Below, in pieces: positions 6,789-13,624 of a stretch of DNA of 18,285 nucleotides. Numbering within the stretch: the stretch's first letter is position 1; every line of letters begins with the position of its first letter. Source of the DNA: Rhodobacterales bacterium UBA3089 (GTDB lineage: Bacteria; Pseudomonadota; Alphaproteobacteria; Rhodobacterales; Rhodobacteraceae); NCBI GenBank assembly GCA_002367255.1, contig DFBD01000059.1, forward strand, positions 1 to 18,285, read 5' to 3'. The position numbers were made by a program, and so were the translations under genes. The notes under the pieces are model-generated. The model was given only the letters and a program-made list of their open reading frames with translations. It did no database searches and was not told the DNA's origin.

Positions 6789-8746
6789 GCTGCTTGTGCC
6801 TTCCGTGCTACTGTTTTTACATCTTCTATCTTAACGGTTGCCTTGATAGAGCCCTTGCGACCATCTTCGTAGGTCACTTCGGTTTCGGTCGCGACTTCAG
6901 TGGCGCCATTATATAGCCCCTCGATCAAATCGGCGTATTTATCTTCGATAATACGCCGACGCACTTTGCGTGTCCGTGTTATCTCACCGTCATCAGGGTC
7001 CAACTCTTTATGCAAAATAAGGAAGCGGTAAATCTGGCATCCCGATAGCATTGCATCCTCGGCCACCGATTTGTTGACCTCTTCAATGTGCGACTTGATG
7101 GATTTGTAGACTTCCGGGTGCCCGGCAAGTTCCTGATACGAGGCATAAGCGATATTGTTACGCTCCGCCCAGTTACCAACGGCAGTAAGGTCGATATTAA
7201 TGAAAGCTGTACATGTTTCGCGGCCAAGGCCAAAAACAACAGTTTCAAGGATGTCAGGGAAGAACTTCAACTTATTCTCAACGAATTTCGGGGCAAACAT
7301 CGAACCATCAGCCATTTTGCCAACATCTTTTGCCCGATCAATGATACGCAATTGTCCCGTACCCTCTTCGAAGAAACCAGCGTCACCAGTAGCAACCCAA
7401 CCCTCGGGGTCTTTCGTGTCAGCCGTGCTTTCAGGGTTGTTATAGTATTCGACAAATGCACCTTCGGAACGATAGAAGATTTCACCGCTTTCGTCGATAC
7501 GCACCTCAACACCGGGGCTTGGGACACCAACGGTATCGATCCGCACTTCACCATCAGGTTGCTGGGCGATATATACCGACGCCTCTGTTTGACCGTAAAG
7601 CTGCTTCAGATTAATACCCAGCGAGCGGTAGAACTCGAAAATTTCGGGGCCGATAGCCTCACCCGCAGTATACCCGACACGCACACGGGACATCCCGATC
7701 GTGTTCTTAAGCGGGCCATACATCAAAATATCGCCGAGCATATATTTCAAACGGTCTAACAAACCGACCGACTTACCATCAAGCAACGGCCGGCCAACTT
7801 TTTTGGCGTGATCCATGAAATACTTGAACATCCACTGCTTGAGGGCACTGGCATCTTTCATCCGGATCATCACGCTAGTCAGAACACCCTCGAAGAAACG
7901 AGGGGGCGCGAAGAAATAGGTCGCCCCGATTTCGCGCAGATCAGTCGACATGGTTTCGGCACTTTCAGGGCAGCTAACGCAGAAACCCGTCCAGTAACAC
8001 TGCCCGATAGAAAAGATGAAATCACCAACCCAAGCCATTGGCAGGTAAGCCATAACACTGTCGGTCTGCGTCAATGCATCAAATTCGGAAGAAGATGTAG
8101 AGGCCCAGATGATATTTCTGTTGGACATAACCACACCCTTGGGGCGGCCAGTTGTACCAGATGTATACAGCATAACGCAGGTGCTGTCGGCGTTTAGCGC
8201 GGCACTGCGTTCCTTCAGGATGGGCTCCAGGCGGTAATGACCGGCACGGCCTTCGGCCTGCACATCTTCGTAAGCATTCAAGTGCTTATGGTCGTATTTA
8301 CGCATGCCACGTTTGTCTAGATAGATGATTTCGTCGATTGTTGGCAGCTCGTCTTGCGCATCCAGAACCTTGTCCACTTGTTCTTGATCACCAGCAATAA
8401 CAAAACGGACACCGGCATGTTTAAGCACATAAGCCATCTCTTCGGGGCTGGAATCCTCATAGAGCGGCACGGGGATAGCACCGCAGCATTGCGCGGCTGT
8501 CATGGCCCAGTATAGATAGGGGCGATTGCGGCCAATGATGGCGACGTGATCCCCCGCGTTCAAGCCCAGTGCCAGCATGCCAAGCGCGAGCGCTTCGATC
8601 TCGTCTTTGGCTTGTGACCATGTCCAGCTTTGCCAGATACCGAATTCTTTTTCGCGATATGCCGGCGCATTTGCGAACTTGACCGCATTGCGAGCCAATA
8701 GTTTAGGGAACGTGTCCAGATCGCTGTCGATAACAGTTGCGGTCAT
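6785..8746 (-). CDS. AMP-dependent long-chain-type acyl-CoA synthetase
   Basis: This is the first gene of the liv-type operon, a 653-residue ANL enzyme expected to convert a carboxylic acid, ATP and CoA to acyl-CoA, AMP and pyrophosphate. The phosphate loop YTSGTTGRPKG (194-204) is intact, followed by the acyl-site/ATP motif YGQTE (384-388), TGDAG (453-457) and the hinge motif IIDRAKDVGKMADG (468-481). The latter continues into FAPKFVENKLKF as in long-chain enzymes of the COG1022 (FadD15/Faa) type. Length also fits that group (about 600-660) rather than the 550-residue FadD group. A GGAGG site about 11 bases upstream supports the start at 8746. The 4-bp overlap with livG implies joint function with the importer. 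The substrate may be a fatty, branched or aromatic acid; chain length cannot be told from the sequence. Confidence 0.92.
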   Translation of the reverse strand: MTATVIDSDLDTFPKLLARNAVKFANAPAYREKEFGIWQSWTWSQAKDEIEALALGMLALGLNAGDHVAIIGRNRPYLYWAMTAAQCCGAIPVPLYEDSSPEEMAYVLKHAGVRFVIAGDQEQVDKVLDAQDELPTIDEIIYLDKRGMRKYDHKHLNAYEDVQAEGRAGHYRLEPILKERSAALNADSTCVMLYTSGTTGRPKGVVMSNRNIIWASTSSSEFDALTQTDSVMAYLPMAWVGDFIFSIGQCYWTGFCVSCPESAETMSTDLREIGATYFFAPPRFFEGVLTSVMIRMKDASALKQWMFKYFMDHAKKVGRPLLDGKSVGLLDRLKYMLGDILMYGPLKNTIGMSRVRVGYTAGEAIGPEIFEFYRSLGINLKQLYGQTEASVYIAQQPDGEVRIDTVGVPSPGVEVRIDESGEIFYRSEGAFVEYYNNPESTADTKDPEGWVATGDAGFFEEGTGQLRIIDRAKDVGKMADGSMFAPKFVENKLKFFPDILETVVFGLGRETCTAFINIDLTAVGNWAERNNIAYASYQELAGHPEVYKSIKSHIEEVNKSVAEDAMLSGCQIYRFLILHKELDPDDGEITRTRKVRRRIIEDKYADLIEGLYNGATEVATETEVTYEDGRKGSIKATVKIEDVKTVARKAQAA

Positions 8747-8766
8747 ACTTTTGATATCCTCCCAGT

Positions 8767-8780
8767 GGGGCGTACACCCC
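8767..8780 (-). promoter_or_regulatory. Small hairpin/palindrome in the leader of the acyl-CoA synthetase gene
   Basis: GGGG and CCCC flank a central GTAC (GGGGCGTACACCCC), a near-palindrome about 20 bases before the start codon and just upstream of the GGAGG ribosome site. A second short inverted repeat, AGCGC-TCAC-GCGCT, lies at 8790-8803. Either could be a leader hairpin affecting translation or a small operator. Confidence 0.3.
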
Positions 8781-8873
8781 TCGGTTGCAAGCGCTCACGC
8801 GCTCTGGTACGGTTTGATTCCGTCCCTGTTGCGCAGACTTTAGCAAGAAAACTTCACAGGTAAAGCAAAAAAA

Positions 8874-8887
8874 TGAACTATCGTTCA
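8874..8887. promoter_or_regulatory. TetR-type palindrome upstream of the acyl-CoA synthetase operon
   Basis: TGAAC-TATC-GTTCA is a perfect inverted repeat with 5-bp arms and a 4-bp centre, 128 bp upstream of the acyl-CoA synthetase start. An overlapping longer repeat TGAACT-N7-AGTTCA spans 8874-8892. The size and form are typical of TetR-family operators, which often control acyl-CoA metabolism genes through CoA-ester ligands. No regulator gene is in the window, so the link is inference. Confidence 0.5.
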
Positions 8888-8908
8888 GTTCAGGTCGCAA
8901 AGTGAGAT

Positions 8909-8924
8909 TGCAAAAATGCAAAAT
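8909..8924. repeat. Tandem TGCAAAAA/TGCAAAAT repeat
   Basis: Two 8-bp units, TGCAAAAA and TGCAAAAT, lie head to tail. On the minus strand they read as TTTGCA-type half-sites, similar in core to the TTTGCAAA elements I recall for acyl-CoA-responsive regulators of the RamB/PccR (ScfR) group, but with different spacing. It lies 22 bp beyond the TetR-type palindrome. It may be a second control site for the acyl-CoA synthetase operon or chance A-rich sequence. Confidence 0.3.
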
Positions 8925-9103
8925 GAGCTTGGCGGGTGTGAAATAATTTTTAAAGGCGGCACTATATAAGCATTCATGCGGTCAGGTTGAGGGCGCGCGA
9001 CCTTGGCCTGTATATATGGAATTACGCATATGACTTATGTGTGAATATCGGGCATTTAAAACTGAAAATTTATTGACAGGTCGAACACTTATGTTCAATC
9101 TTG

Positions 9104-9134
9104 TTCAGGTTGACCAACCTTATTCAGGTTAACC
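9104..9134. repeat. TTCAGGTT-ACC direct repeats with embedded palindromes
   Basis: TTCAGGTTGACC (9104-9115) and TTCAGGTTAACC (9123-9134) are direct repeats 19 bp apart. The first continues into AGGTT-GACC-AACCT (9107-9120), an inverted repeat. The second contains GGTTAACC (9127-9134), a perfect 8-bp palindrome. They end about 12 bp before a candidate -35 box, where an activator often binds. The bound protein is unknown. Confidence 0.5.
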
Positions 9135-9145
9135 GCTTATTGGTA

Positions 9146-9173
9146 TTGGTGACTGTTTAGGGGAAGGTATAAA
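9146..9173 (+). promoter_or_regulatory. Candidate sigma-70-type promoter of the Dpp/Opp-type operon
   Basis: TATAAA (9168-9173) is a good -10 box. TTGGTG (9146-9151), 16 bp upstream, is a poor but acceptable -35 box. Transcription would start near 9180, leaving a leader of about 110 bases before the binding-protein gene. The weak -35 fits an activator-dependent promoter using the repeats just upstream. Confidence 0.45.
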
Positions 9174-9230
9174 ACAAAGCGGTGTTGTCGCAAAACCTTC
9201 ATCTTAATGAAACAACTGCGAAACAATGAC

Positions 9231-9268
9231 GCTTATAAGGCGCTCAGGGTGATTAACCGCCTTGAAGC
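9231..9268 (+). promoter_or_regulatory. Leader stem-loop before the Dpp/Opp-type binding-protein gene
   Basis: GCTT-AT-AAGGCG (9231-9242) can pair with CGCCTT-G-AAGC (9258-9268), giving ten base pairs with a small internal loop and a 15-base hairpin loop. It ends about 10 bases before the GGAGAGG ribosome site. It may tune translation or mRNA stability; no known riboswitch fold was recognised. Confidence 0.4.
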
Positions 9269-9292
9269 GAATAACAACGGAGAGGAAAAATA

Positions 9293-11335
9293 ATGAAAGC
9301 ACTACTTTATTCAGGTGTCGCGTTTGTCGCGCTGGCCAGTGCAGCATCTGCTGCAACGTGCCCGGCTGTGACGGTCGACGATGCGATGGGCGTGGGCGCT
9401 GGCGCGTTCCCGCAACAGTATGAACTGGCTGAATTCCAGTCACTTGGTGGTTGTACCGTAGACTTCTCGGCCAACCCGGCCATCGAAAGTTTGAACGCGC
9501 GTATTCGCGGCAACGGCGCATTGCCGCCGCTCGCTGATCGCCTTCCATCCGAGCCGCTGGTGGTAGCACCGTATAATTCTATCGGTTCGTATGGTGGTAC
9601 GCTTGATGCACTGTCGAATGCTACCGAGTCCGGTACATCTGACTTTATGTCGGTTCGTCACGTGAACCTCGTTCGCTATTCTGATGATTTGACAACTATC
9701 GTACCAAACATCGCCAAAGGTTGGGAATGGAACGAGGACTTCACACAGTTGACGTTCTTCTTGCGTGAAGGCCACAAATGGTCGGACGGCGCACCGTTTA
9801 CTGCCGAAGATGTGAAGTTCTGGTATGACAACATCGCGACGGACACTAACGTTCGTGAAAAACCAAAAGACTATGTTCTTGTTGGTGGCGAAGTTATGGA
9901 TCTTGTCGTCGTTAACCCGACTACAATCCAGTTTAACTTGCCTTCCCCAAAACCTGGTCTGCTGTCTCACTTCGCGAACCACTATGCGCAGGGTTTCCAG
10001 CCCAAGCATTTCCTTGGCCAGTTCCATCCTGACGTAAACTCTGACGCGGACGCGCTTGCACAATCCTACGGGTTTGAAGATGGCTACGCTGCGATCAAAG
10101 GGTACTATGGTAACTCTGACTGGATGGATACACCGACACCTATGTTGGCCCACCCTGATCTTGTTGCTGGTCTGCCTGCGGATACAGTGCCAACACTGGA
10201 AAGCCACATCATTACCATGGAAAACACGGAAGGTCGCCATTTGGTTGCCAACCCGTACTTCTTCCAGGTTGATACGGCTGGCCAACAGTTGCCATACATC
10301 AACGAACAAGACGAATTGTTCGTAGGTGAGAGCGAAGTACGCTTGCTTAAACTGGTTAACGCCGAAGTTGACTATAAATCGCAATCGCTGAACCTTGATT
10401 ATGCTCCACTGCTTTTGGAAAATCAGGAAAAAGGCAACTTCACCGTTGATTTGAAACCTGAAATCGCGCTGAACACGTTCTCGTTCAACGTGACATCAGA
10501 AGACATGGAAAAACGTAAAGTCTTTGGTGATCTGCGTTTCCGTCAGGCGATGTCTGTTGCGATGAATCGCGCCGAGATTAACGAAGTGGTATTCTTCGGT
10601 CTTGGTCAGCCACAGCAGTATATTGCGTTCTCGCCAACACCTGGTTTCGTAAGTGAGGAAACCGAGCAGTCCTACGCTCAATTTGATCCTGCTATGGCAA
10701 ATGCCCTTCTGGATGAAATCGGTATGAAGGATGTTGATGGCGACGGGATGCGTGAGCTGCCCAACGGTGATCCACTTGTTCTGAACATGCAGGTTGCGAC
10801 ACAAGGCGGGTCTCTCAAGCTGGTAGAGCTTGTTGGCCAAAACTGGCGTGATGTTGGTATCAACAACACGGTGAAAGAAGTTACAACAGACGAATATCGT
10901 TCTGCCGCTTCTTCGAACCAACTGGATGTTACGTTCTACGCGAAGGGTCAGCCACTTGCTGTTATCCTTGGTATCTCGGAACTGTTCCAGCCACCGTTTG
11001 ATAACTACTTCAACCACACATCCGGTATGTTGTGGGGCCAGTATATTGATACAGACGGCGCATCGGGCGTGAAACCACCGCAGTGGGTTTACGATTCCAT
11101 GGCTGGTATCGACGCGTTCCAGTCAGCGATTGCAGGCTCTGACGAGTCCAACGCAATTGGTAAAGCGCTGGTAGATACGGTCGTTGATAACCTTCTGTTC
11201 ATAGGTACTGTGAAGGCGGTTGCACCGATCTATCACAACAATGACCTGAAGAACTTCACCGAGTTCCAGACACAGTCCTACGCGTACTACCGGACTTATC
11301 CGTACCGCGCGACACAGTGGTGGCTGGACGAGTAA
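9293..11335 (+). CDS. Periplasmic solute-binding protein, peptide/nickel/opine (SBP_bac_5) family
   Basis: This 680-residue exported protein captures the solute for the Dpp/Opp-type importer encoded downstream. A signal peptide is clear, with probable cleavage after SAASA at residue 20. The mature protein starts with an N-terminal extension of about 65 residues containing Cys23 and Cys54, likely a disulfide. This is followed by PPLADRLPSEPLVV (78-91) and IGSYGGTL (97-104), where the family core begins. Core landmarks include LTFFLREGHKWSDGAPFTAEDVKFWYDNI, the family's central signature, and FRQAMSVAMNRAEINEVVF. A DVDGDGMRE segment resembles a calcium loop. Length exceeds classical DppA/OppA (about 535-545) and fits a longer subgroup common in alphaproteobacteria. 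GGAGAGG sets the ATG at 9293. It is the first gene of a five-gene operon and is followed by two stem-loops. The ligand is unknown; a peptide, glycoside, or sulfate or phosphate ester are all possible. Confidence 0.92.
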   Translation: MKALLYSGVAFVALASAASAATCPAVTVDDAMGVGAGAFPQQYELAEFQSLGGCTVDFSANPAIESLNARIRGNGALPPLADRLPSEPLVVAPYNSIGSYGGTLDALSNATESGTSDFMSVRHVNLVRYSDDLTTIVPNIAKGWEWNEDFTQLTFFLREGHKWSDGAPFTAEDVKFWYDNIATDTNVREKPKDYVLVGGEVMDLVVVNPTTIQFNLPSPKPGLLSHFANHYAQGFQPKHFLGQFHPDVNSDADALAQSYGFEDGYAAIKGYYGNSDWMDTPTPMLAHPDLVAGLPADTVPTLESHIITMENTEGRHLVANPYFFQVDTAGQQLPYINEQDELFVGESEVRLLKLVNAEVDYKSQSLNLDYAPLLLENQEKGNFTVDLKPEIALNTFSFNVTSEDMEKRKVFGDLRFRQAMSVAMNRAEINEVVFFGLGQPQQYIAFSPTPGFVSEETEQSYAQFDPAMANALLDEIGMKDVDGDGMRELPNGDPLVLNMQVATQGGSLKLVELVGQNWRDVGINNTVKEVTTDEYRSAASSNQLDVTFYAKGQPLAVILGISELFQPPFDNYFNHTSGMLWGQYIDTDGASGVKPPQWVYDSMAGIDAFQSAIAGSDESNAIGKALVDTVVDNLLFIGTVKAVAPIYHNNDLKNFTEFQTQSYAYYRTYPYRATQWWLDE

Positions 11336-11373
11336 TCTAACGACGTTGGACGCAAAAGTCCGACTCGTTTAGA
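11336..11373 (+). promoter_or_regulatory. Imperfect stem-loop directly after the binding-protein stop codon
   Basis: The sequence from TCTAA (11336) can fold onto TTTAGA (ending 11373), with the apical stem TTGGAC/GTCCGA closing a GCAAAA loop. The stem has one bulge and a small internal loop. It starts right after the stop codon and is the first of two tandem hairpins in the 130-bp spacer before the permease gene. Confidence 0.5.
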
Positions 11374-11382
11374 TGTGAAACC

Positions 11383-11412
11383 AATTGCGGGCAGTGAAAA
11401 TTGCCCGCAATT
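11383..11412 (+). promoter_or_regulatory. Strong intercistronic stem-loop between binding protein and permease
   Basis: AATTGCGGGCA (11383-11393) and TGCCCGCAATT (11402-11412) form a perfect 11-bp stem around an 8-base loop. No T-tract follows, so it is more likely a 3'-end protector or processing site than a full terminator. Its position mirrors the stem-loop after the binding-protein gene in the other operon. Confidence 0.75.
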
Positions 11413-11465
11413 CAATAATTAGGTCGCAAAGACCAATTTGAATTCTGCGGGGGCGGATAATAACA

Positions 11466-12470
11466 ATGCTTCAATTTTCCAAATTCGTAGCGGTACGTGC
11501 TTCACTGGCAATTCTTACGCTGGTTCTGGTGTCGTTTATCGTGTTCTCATTGATGGAACTTGTACCCGGTGATTGCGCCGAGCGGTACGTTGCCTTCAAA
11601 AGCTCCCAAGGGTCGGTAATTACCCCTGAAGACATTCAGGTCGAGCGTATCCGCCTCGGCCTTGATCAGCCGTATGTACAGCGTTGGGCAAGCTGGATCG
11701 TTAACGCATTCCAAGGTGATTTTGGCGATAGCTGCATTCTTCGTGTTAATATTGCCCAGCTTCTGGGGCAGAAATTTTGGCTAAGCCTTGGCATTTGTCT
11801 TTCGTCGCTGACACTGGCTTATGCCATTGCAATCCCTGTCGGAATTATCTCGGCGACTTCGAACAGCGCAGTTCTTAACAACTCCTTGCGTCTGGTAAGC
11901 TACATGGGCCTTGCCCTGCCAAACTTCCTTTTGGCCCTAATGATCATGCTCTTCTCTACCGTTATGTTTGGTAACAGTTTGACGGGGCTATTCTCCAAAG
12001 AGTTCCGTGATGCCGCCTGGTCTTATGAACGGGTCATGGATTTCCTTGGTCACGCGTGGTTACCGATCTTTATTCTCGGCTGGTCCGCGACCGCTTTCGC
12101 CATCCAGACCGTTCGCGCCCTTATGTCCGATGAAATCGGCAAACTATACGTGACCGCAGCGTCAGCGCGCGGCGTATCGGGTGGGCGGCTGTTGATGCGC
12201 TATCCGGCGCGACATGCACTTAGTCCGATCATCAACTCGCTGGGTTTCGACCTTAACCGGATCTTCAACGAACTTCCCGTTGTCGCCCTGATCCTGACCT
12301 TGACCGAGGCCGGATCGCTATTGATCGAGGCGCTCGCACGTTCCAACGATCAACAGCTCGCAGGGGCGATTATTTTCATGCTGACGGCCAGTATTGTCGC
12401 GATTAACTTCATCACCGACATCATACTTGCCCTCACTGATCCACGCGTTCGTCGCAGTATTGTAGGGTGA
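11466..12470 (+). CDS. Dpp/Opp-type ABC importer permease (DppB-like)
   Basis: This 334-residue inner-membrane permease is the first of the channel pair. The order is typical of DppB/OppB. A membrane segment at about 11-30 ends in FSLMELVPGD (27-36). A periplasmic stretch follows with ERIRLGLDQPYVQRWASWI (60-78) and GDFGDS (84-89). The remaining membrane segments come after that. The coupling loop TAASARGVSGGRLLMRYPARHALSPIINSLG (230-260) is the EAA motif, interrupted here only for description, and contacts the ATPases. Length is within the usual 305-340. The start ATG lies behind a G-rich stretch (GGGGGCGG), a rather poor and distant ribosome site, which together with the hairpin spacer suggests lower expression than the binding protein. 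Confidence 0.93.
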   Translation: MLQFSKFVAVRASLAILTLVLVSFIVFSLMELVPGDCAERYVAFKSSQGSVITPEDIQVERIRLGLDQPYVQRWASWIVNAFQGDFGDSCILRVNIAQLLGQKFWLSLGICLSSLTLAYAIAIPVGIISATSNSAVLNNSLRLVSYMGLALPNFLLALMIMLFSTVMFGNSLTGLFSKEFRDAAWSYERVMDFLGHAWLPIFILGWSATAFAIQTVRALMSDEIGKLYVTAASARGVSGGRLLMRYPARHALSPIINSLGFDLNRIFNELPVVALILTLTEAGSLLIEALARSNDQQLAGAIIFMLTASIVAINFITDIILALTDPRVRRSIVG

Positions 12471-12475
12471 TAGAC

Positions 12476-13624
12476 ATGACCGATGCAGCAAACGCGCAAT
12501 CCGCCACGGATCAGAAACTGAAAGAGGCGTATTTTACCGCCTCCCAAGGGCAGCTTATCTGGCAGCGCTTCAAGAAAAACAAATCGGCACTTATTGGGGC
12601 ATGGACTTTGATCGTCCTGATCATGTCAGGATTTTTCGCGCCGATGCTAACACCTTATGACGCCACCATCGCAGGGCGGGACAAGGATTACCTGAACGGT
12701 GCTCCGCAAATTCCGCAGTTTTGCGATGATAACGGCTGTTCAGCCCGTCCGTTCATTTATACGTTCGAGCGTACCCGCTCGATCAAAACCAACTTTCGTT
12801 GGGTGACCGAGGTGAAAACCGGACTTGAGGATCGCCGCTATGTGACGTTCTTTGCCAAGGGCATGGAATACACGTTCTTTGGCATTCCGATGGAACGACA
12901 TTTGTTCGGTGTCGATAAAGGTATGATCCATATATTCGGCACGGACTCCACCGGCAAAGACATTTATTCGCGTACCTTGACGGCAATTAACACCTCGATG
13001 GCGGTGGGCACGATTGGTGTGTTTATCGCCTTTGTCATGGCTTTGATAATAGGGGGGATTGCCGGTTATTACGGTGGCTGGATTGACTCGGTCCTGCAAA
13101 TGATAACGGACACGGTGCGAACGATCCCGAGTATCCCGCTGTTCATGGCGCTCGCCGCGTTCATTCCCGATGTCTGGAGCGCGGAGATGCGGTTCTTCTT
13201 CATCTCGCTGGTGCTGGGCTTCATCGGCTGGCCAACGCTTGCACGACGAATACGCACGCACTTGCTGACCGAACGAAATCAGGAATACGTGCTGGCGGCG
13301 CAGCTTTGCGGGGCCAGCCCCAAGCACATCATTCGCCGCCACCTGTTGCCCAGCTTCACAAGCTATATCATCGTGGATTTGGTGATCTCGTTCCCATACA
13401 TGGTGCTGTCGGAAACGGCGCTTAGTTTCATCGGGCTGGGGCTGAAAGACCCCGTGAACTCGTTGGGGGTTATGTTGCAAAACGTAACCAGCGCCGATGT
13501 TCTGCTGAATTACCAGTGGTACTTCATACCGGTGATCTTCTTCATTGTTCTCGTGTTGGCATTCGTATTCGTCGGTGACGGATTACGCGATGCAGCCGAC
13601 CCATATTCGGATTCCAAGAAATGA
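12476..13624 (+). CDS. Dpp/Opp-type ABC importer permease (DppC-like) with large periplasmic insertion
   Basis: This 382-residue inner-membrane permease is the partner of the DppB-like protein. An in-frame GTG at 12467 overlaps the previous stop, but AGGGTG at 12464-12469 lies 6 bases before the ATG at 12476, so I prefer the ATG. The N-terminal cytoplasmic tail (QLIWQRFKKNKSALIG) leads into membrane segment 1 (about 38-58). A periplasmic stretch of about 90 residues (62-151) with Cys83 and Cys88 follows. After it come the family motif HIFGTDSTGKD (152-162) and the membrane core. The coupling loop is EYVLAAQLCGASPKHIIRRH (270-289). Typical DppC proteins have about 300 residues; the extra length lies almost wholly in the periplasmic stretch, which may dock the oversized binding protein. 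Its 3' end overlaps the next gene by ATGA. Confidence 0.92.
   Translation: MTDAANAQSATDQKLKEAYFTASQGQLIWQRFKKNKSALIGAWTLIVLIMSGFFAPMLTPYDATIAGRDKDYLNGAPQIPQFCDDNGCSARPFIYTFERTRSIKTNFRWVTEVKTGLEDRRYVTFFAKGMEYTFFGIPMERHLFGVDKGMIHIFGTDSTGKDIYSRTLTAINTSMAVGTIGVFIAFVMALIIGGIAGYYGGWIDSVLQMITDTVRTIPSIPLFMALAAFIPDVWSAEMRFFFISLVLGFIGWPTLARRIRTHLLTERNQEYVLAAQLCGASPKHIIRRHLLPSFTSYIIVDLVISFPYMVLSETALSFIGLGLKDPVNSLGVMLQNVTSADVLLNYQWYFIPVIFFIVLVLAFVFVGDGLRDAADPYSDSKK

Larger units (their letters stand above)
8747..9292. other. Divergent intergenic control region (546 bp)
   Basis: No convincing gene is present. This stretch separates the leftward liv-type operon from the rightward Dpp/Opp-type operon and must hold both promoters. 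It contains, in order, the leader hairpins, a TetR-type palindrome, an 8-bp tandem repeat, A/T-rich boxes (8963-8970, 9011-9017), TTCAGGTT direct repeats, a promoter-like TATAAA box and a leader stem-loop. Individual elements are listed separately. The leftward promoter could not be placed with confidence. Confidence 0.75.

Noticed and set aside
5976..6872. Long open frame (298 codons) on the plus strand opposite livG
   Set aside because: It mirrors livG and the end of the acyl-CoA synthetase; composition is shadow-like and no ribosome site or domain is seen.
8963..9017. TATATAAG and TATATAT boxes as promoters
   Set aside because: Only a weak TTGAGG-N18-TATATA pair can be made and it would give a leader of about 270 bases; on the minus strand no -35 box fits. 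Possible but not supported.
9073..9078. Perfect TTGACA box in the divergent control region
   Set aside because: No acceptable -10 box lies 15-19 bp downstream (the best candidates there are CAATCT or TTCAAT), so the TATAAA box at 9168 was preferred for the promoter.
9440..10384. Long open frame (314 codons) on the minus strand inside the binding-protein gene
   Set aside because: The opposite strand encodes a complete binding protein with signal peptide and motifs; the antisense product resembles nothing.
12467..12475. GTG at 12467 as start of the DppC-like gene
   Set aside because: AGGGTG overlaps that codon itself and stands at the right distance from the ATG at 12476, which is the better start.
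12740..13480. Long open frame (246 codons) on the minus strand inside the DppC-like gene
   Set aside because: It is antisense to a clearly recognisable permease, its product has no family-like features and is rich in His/Arg/Gln, typical of a shadow frame.
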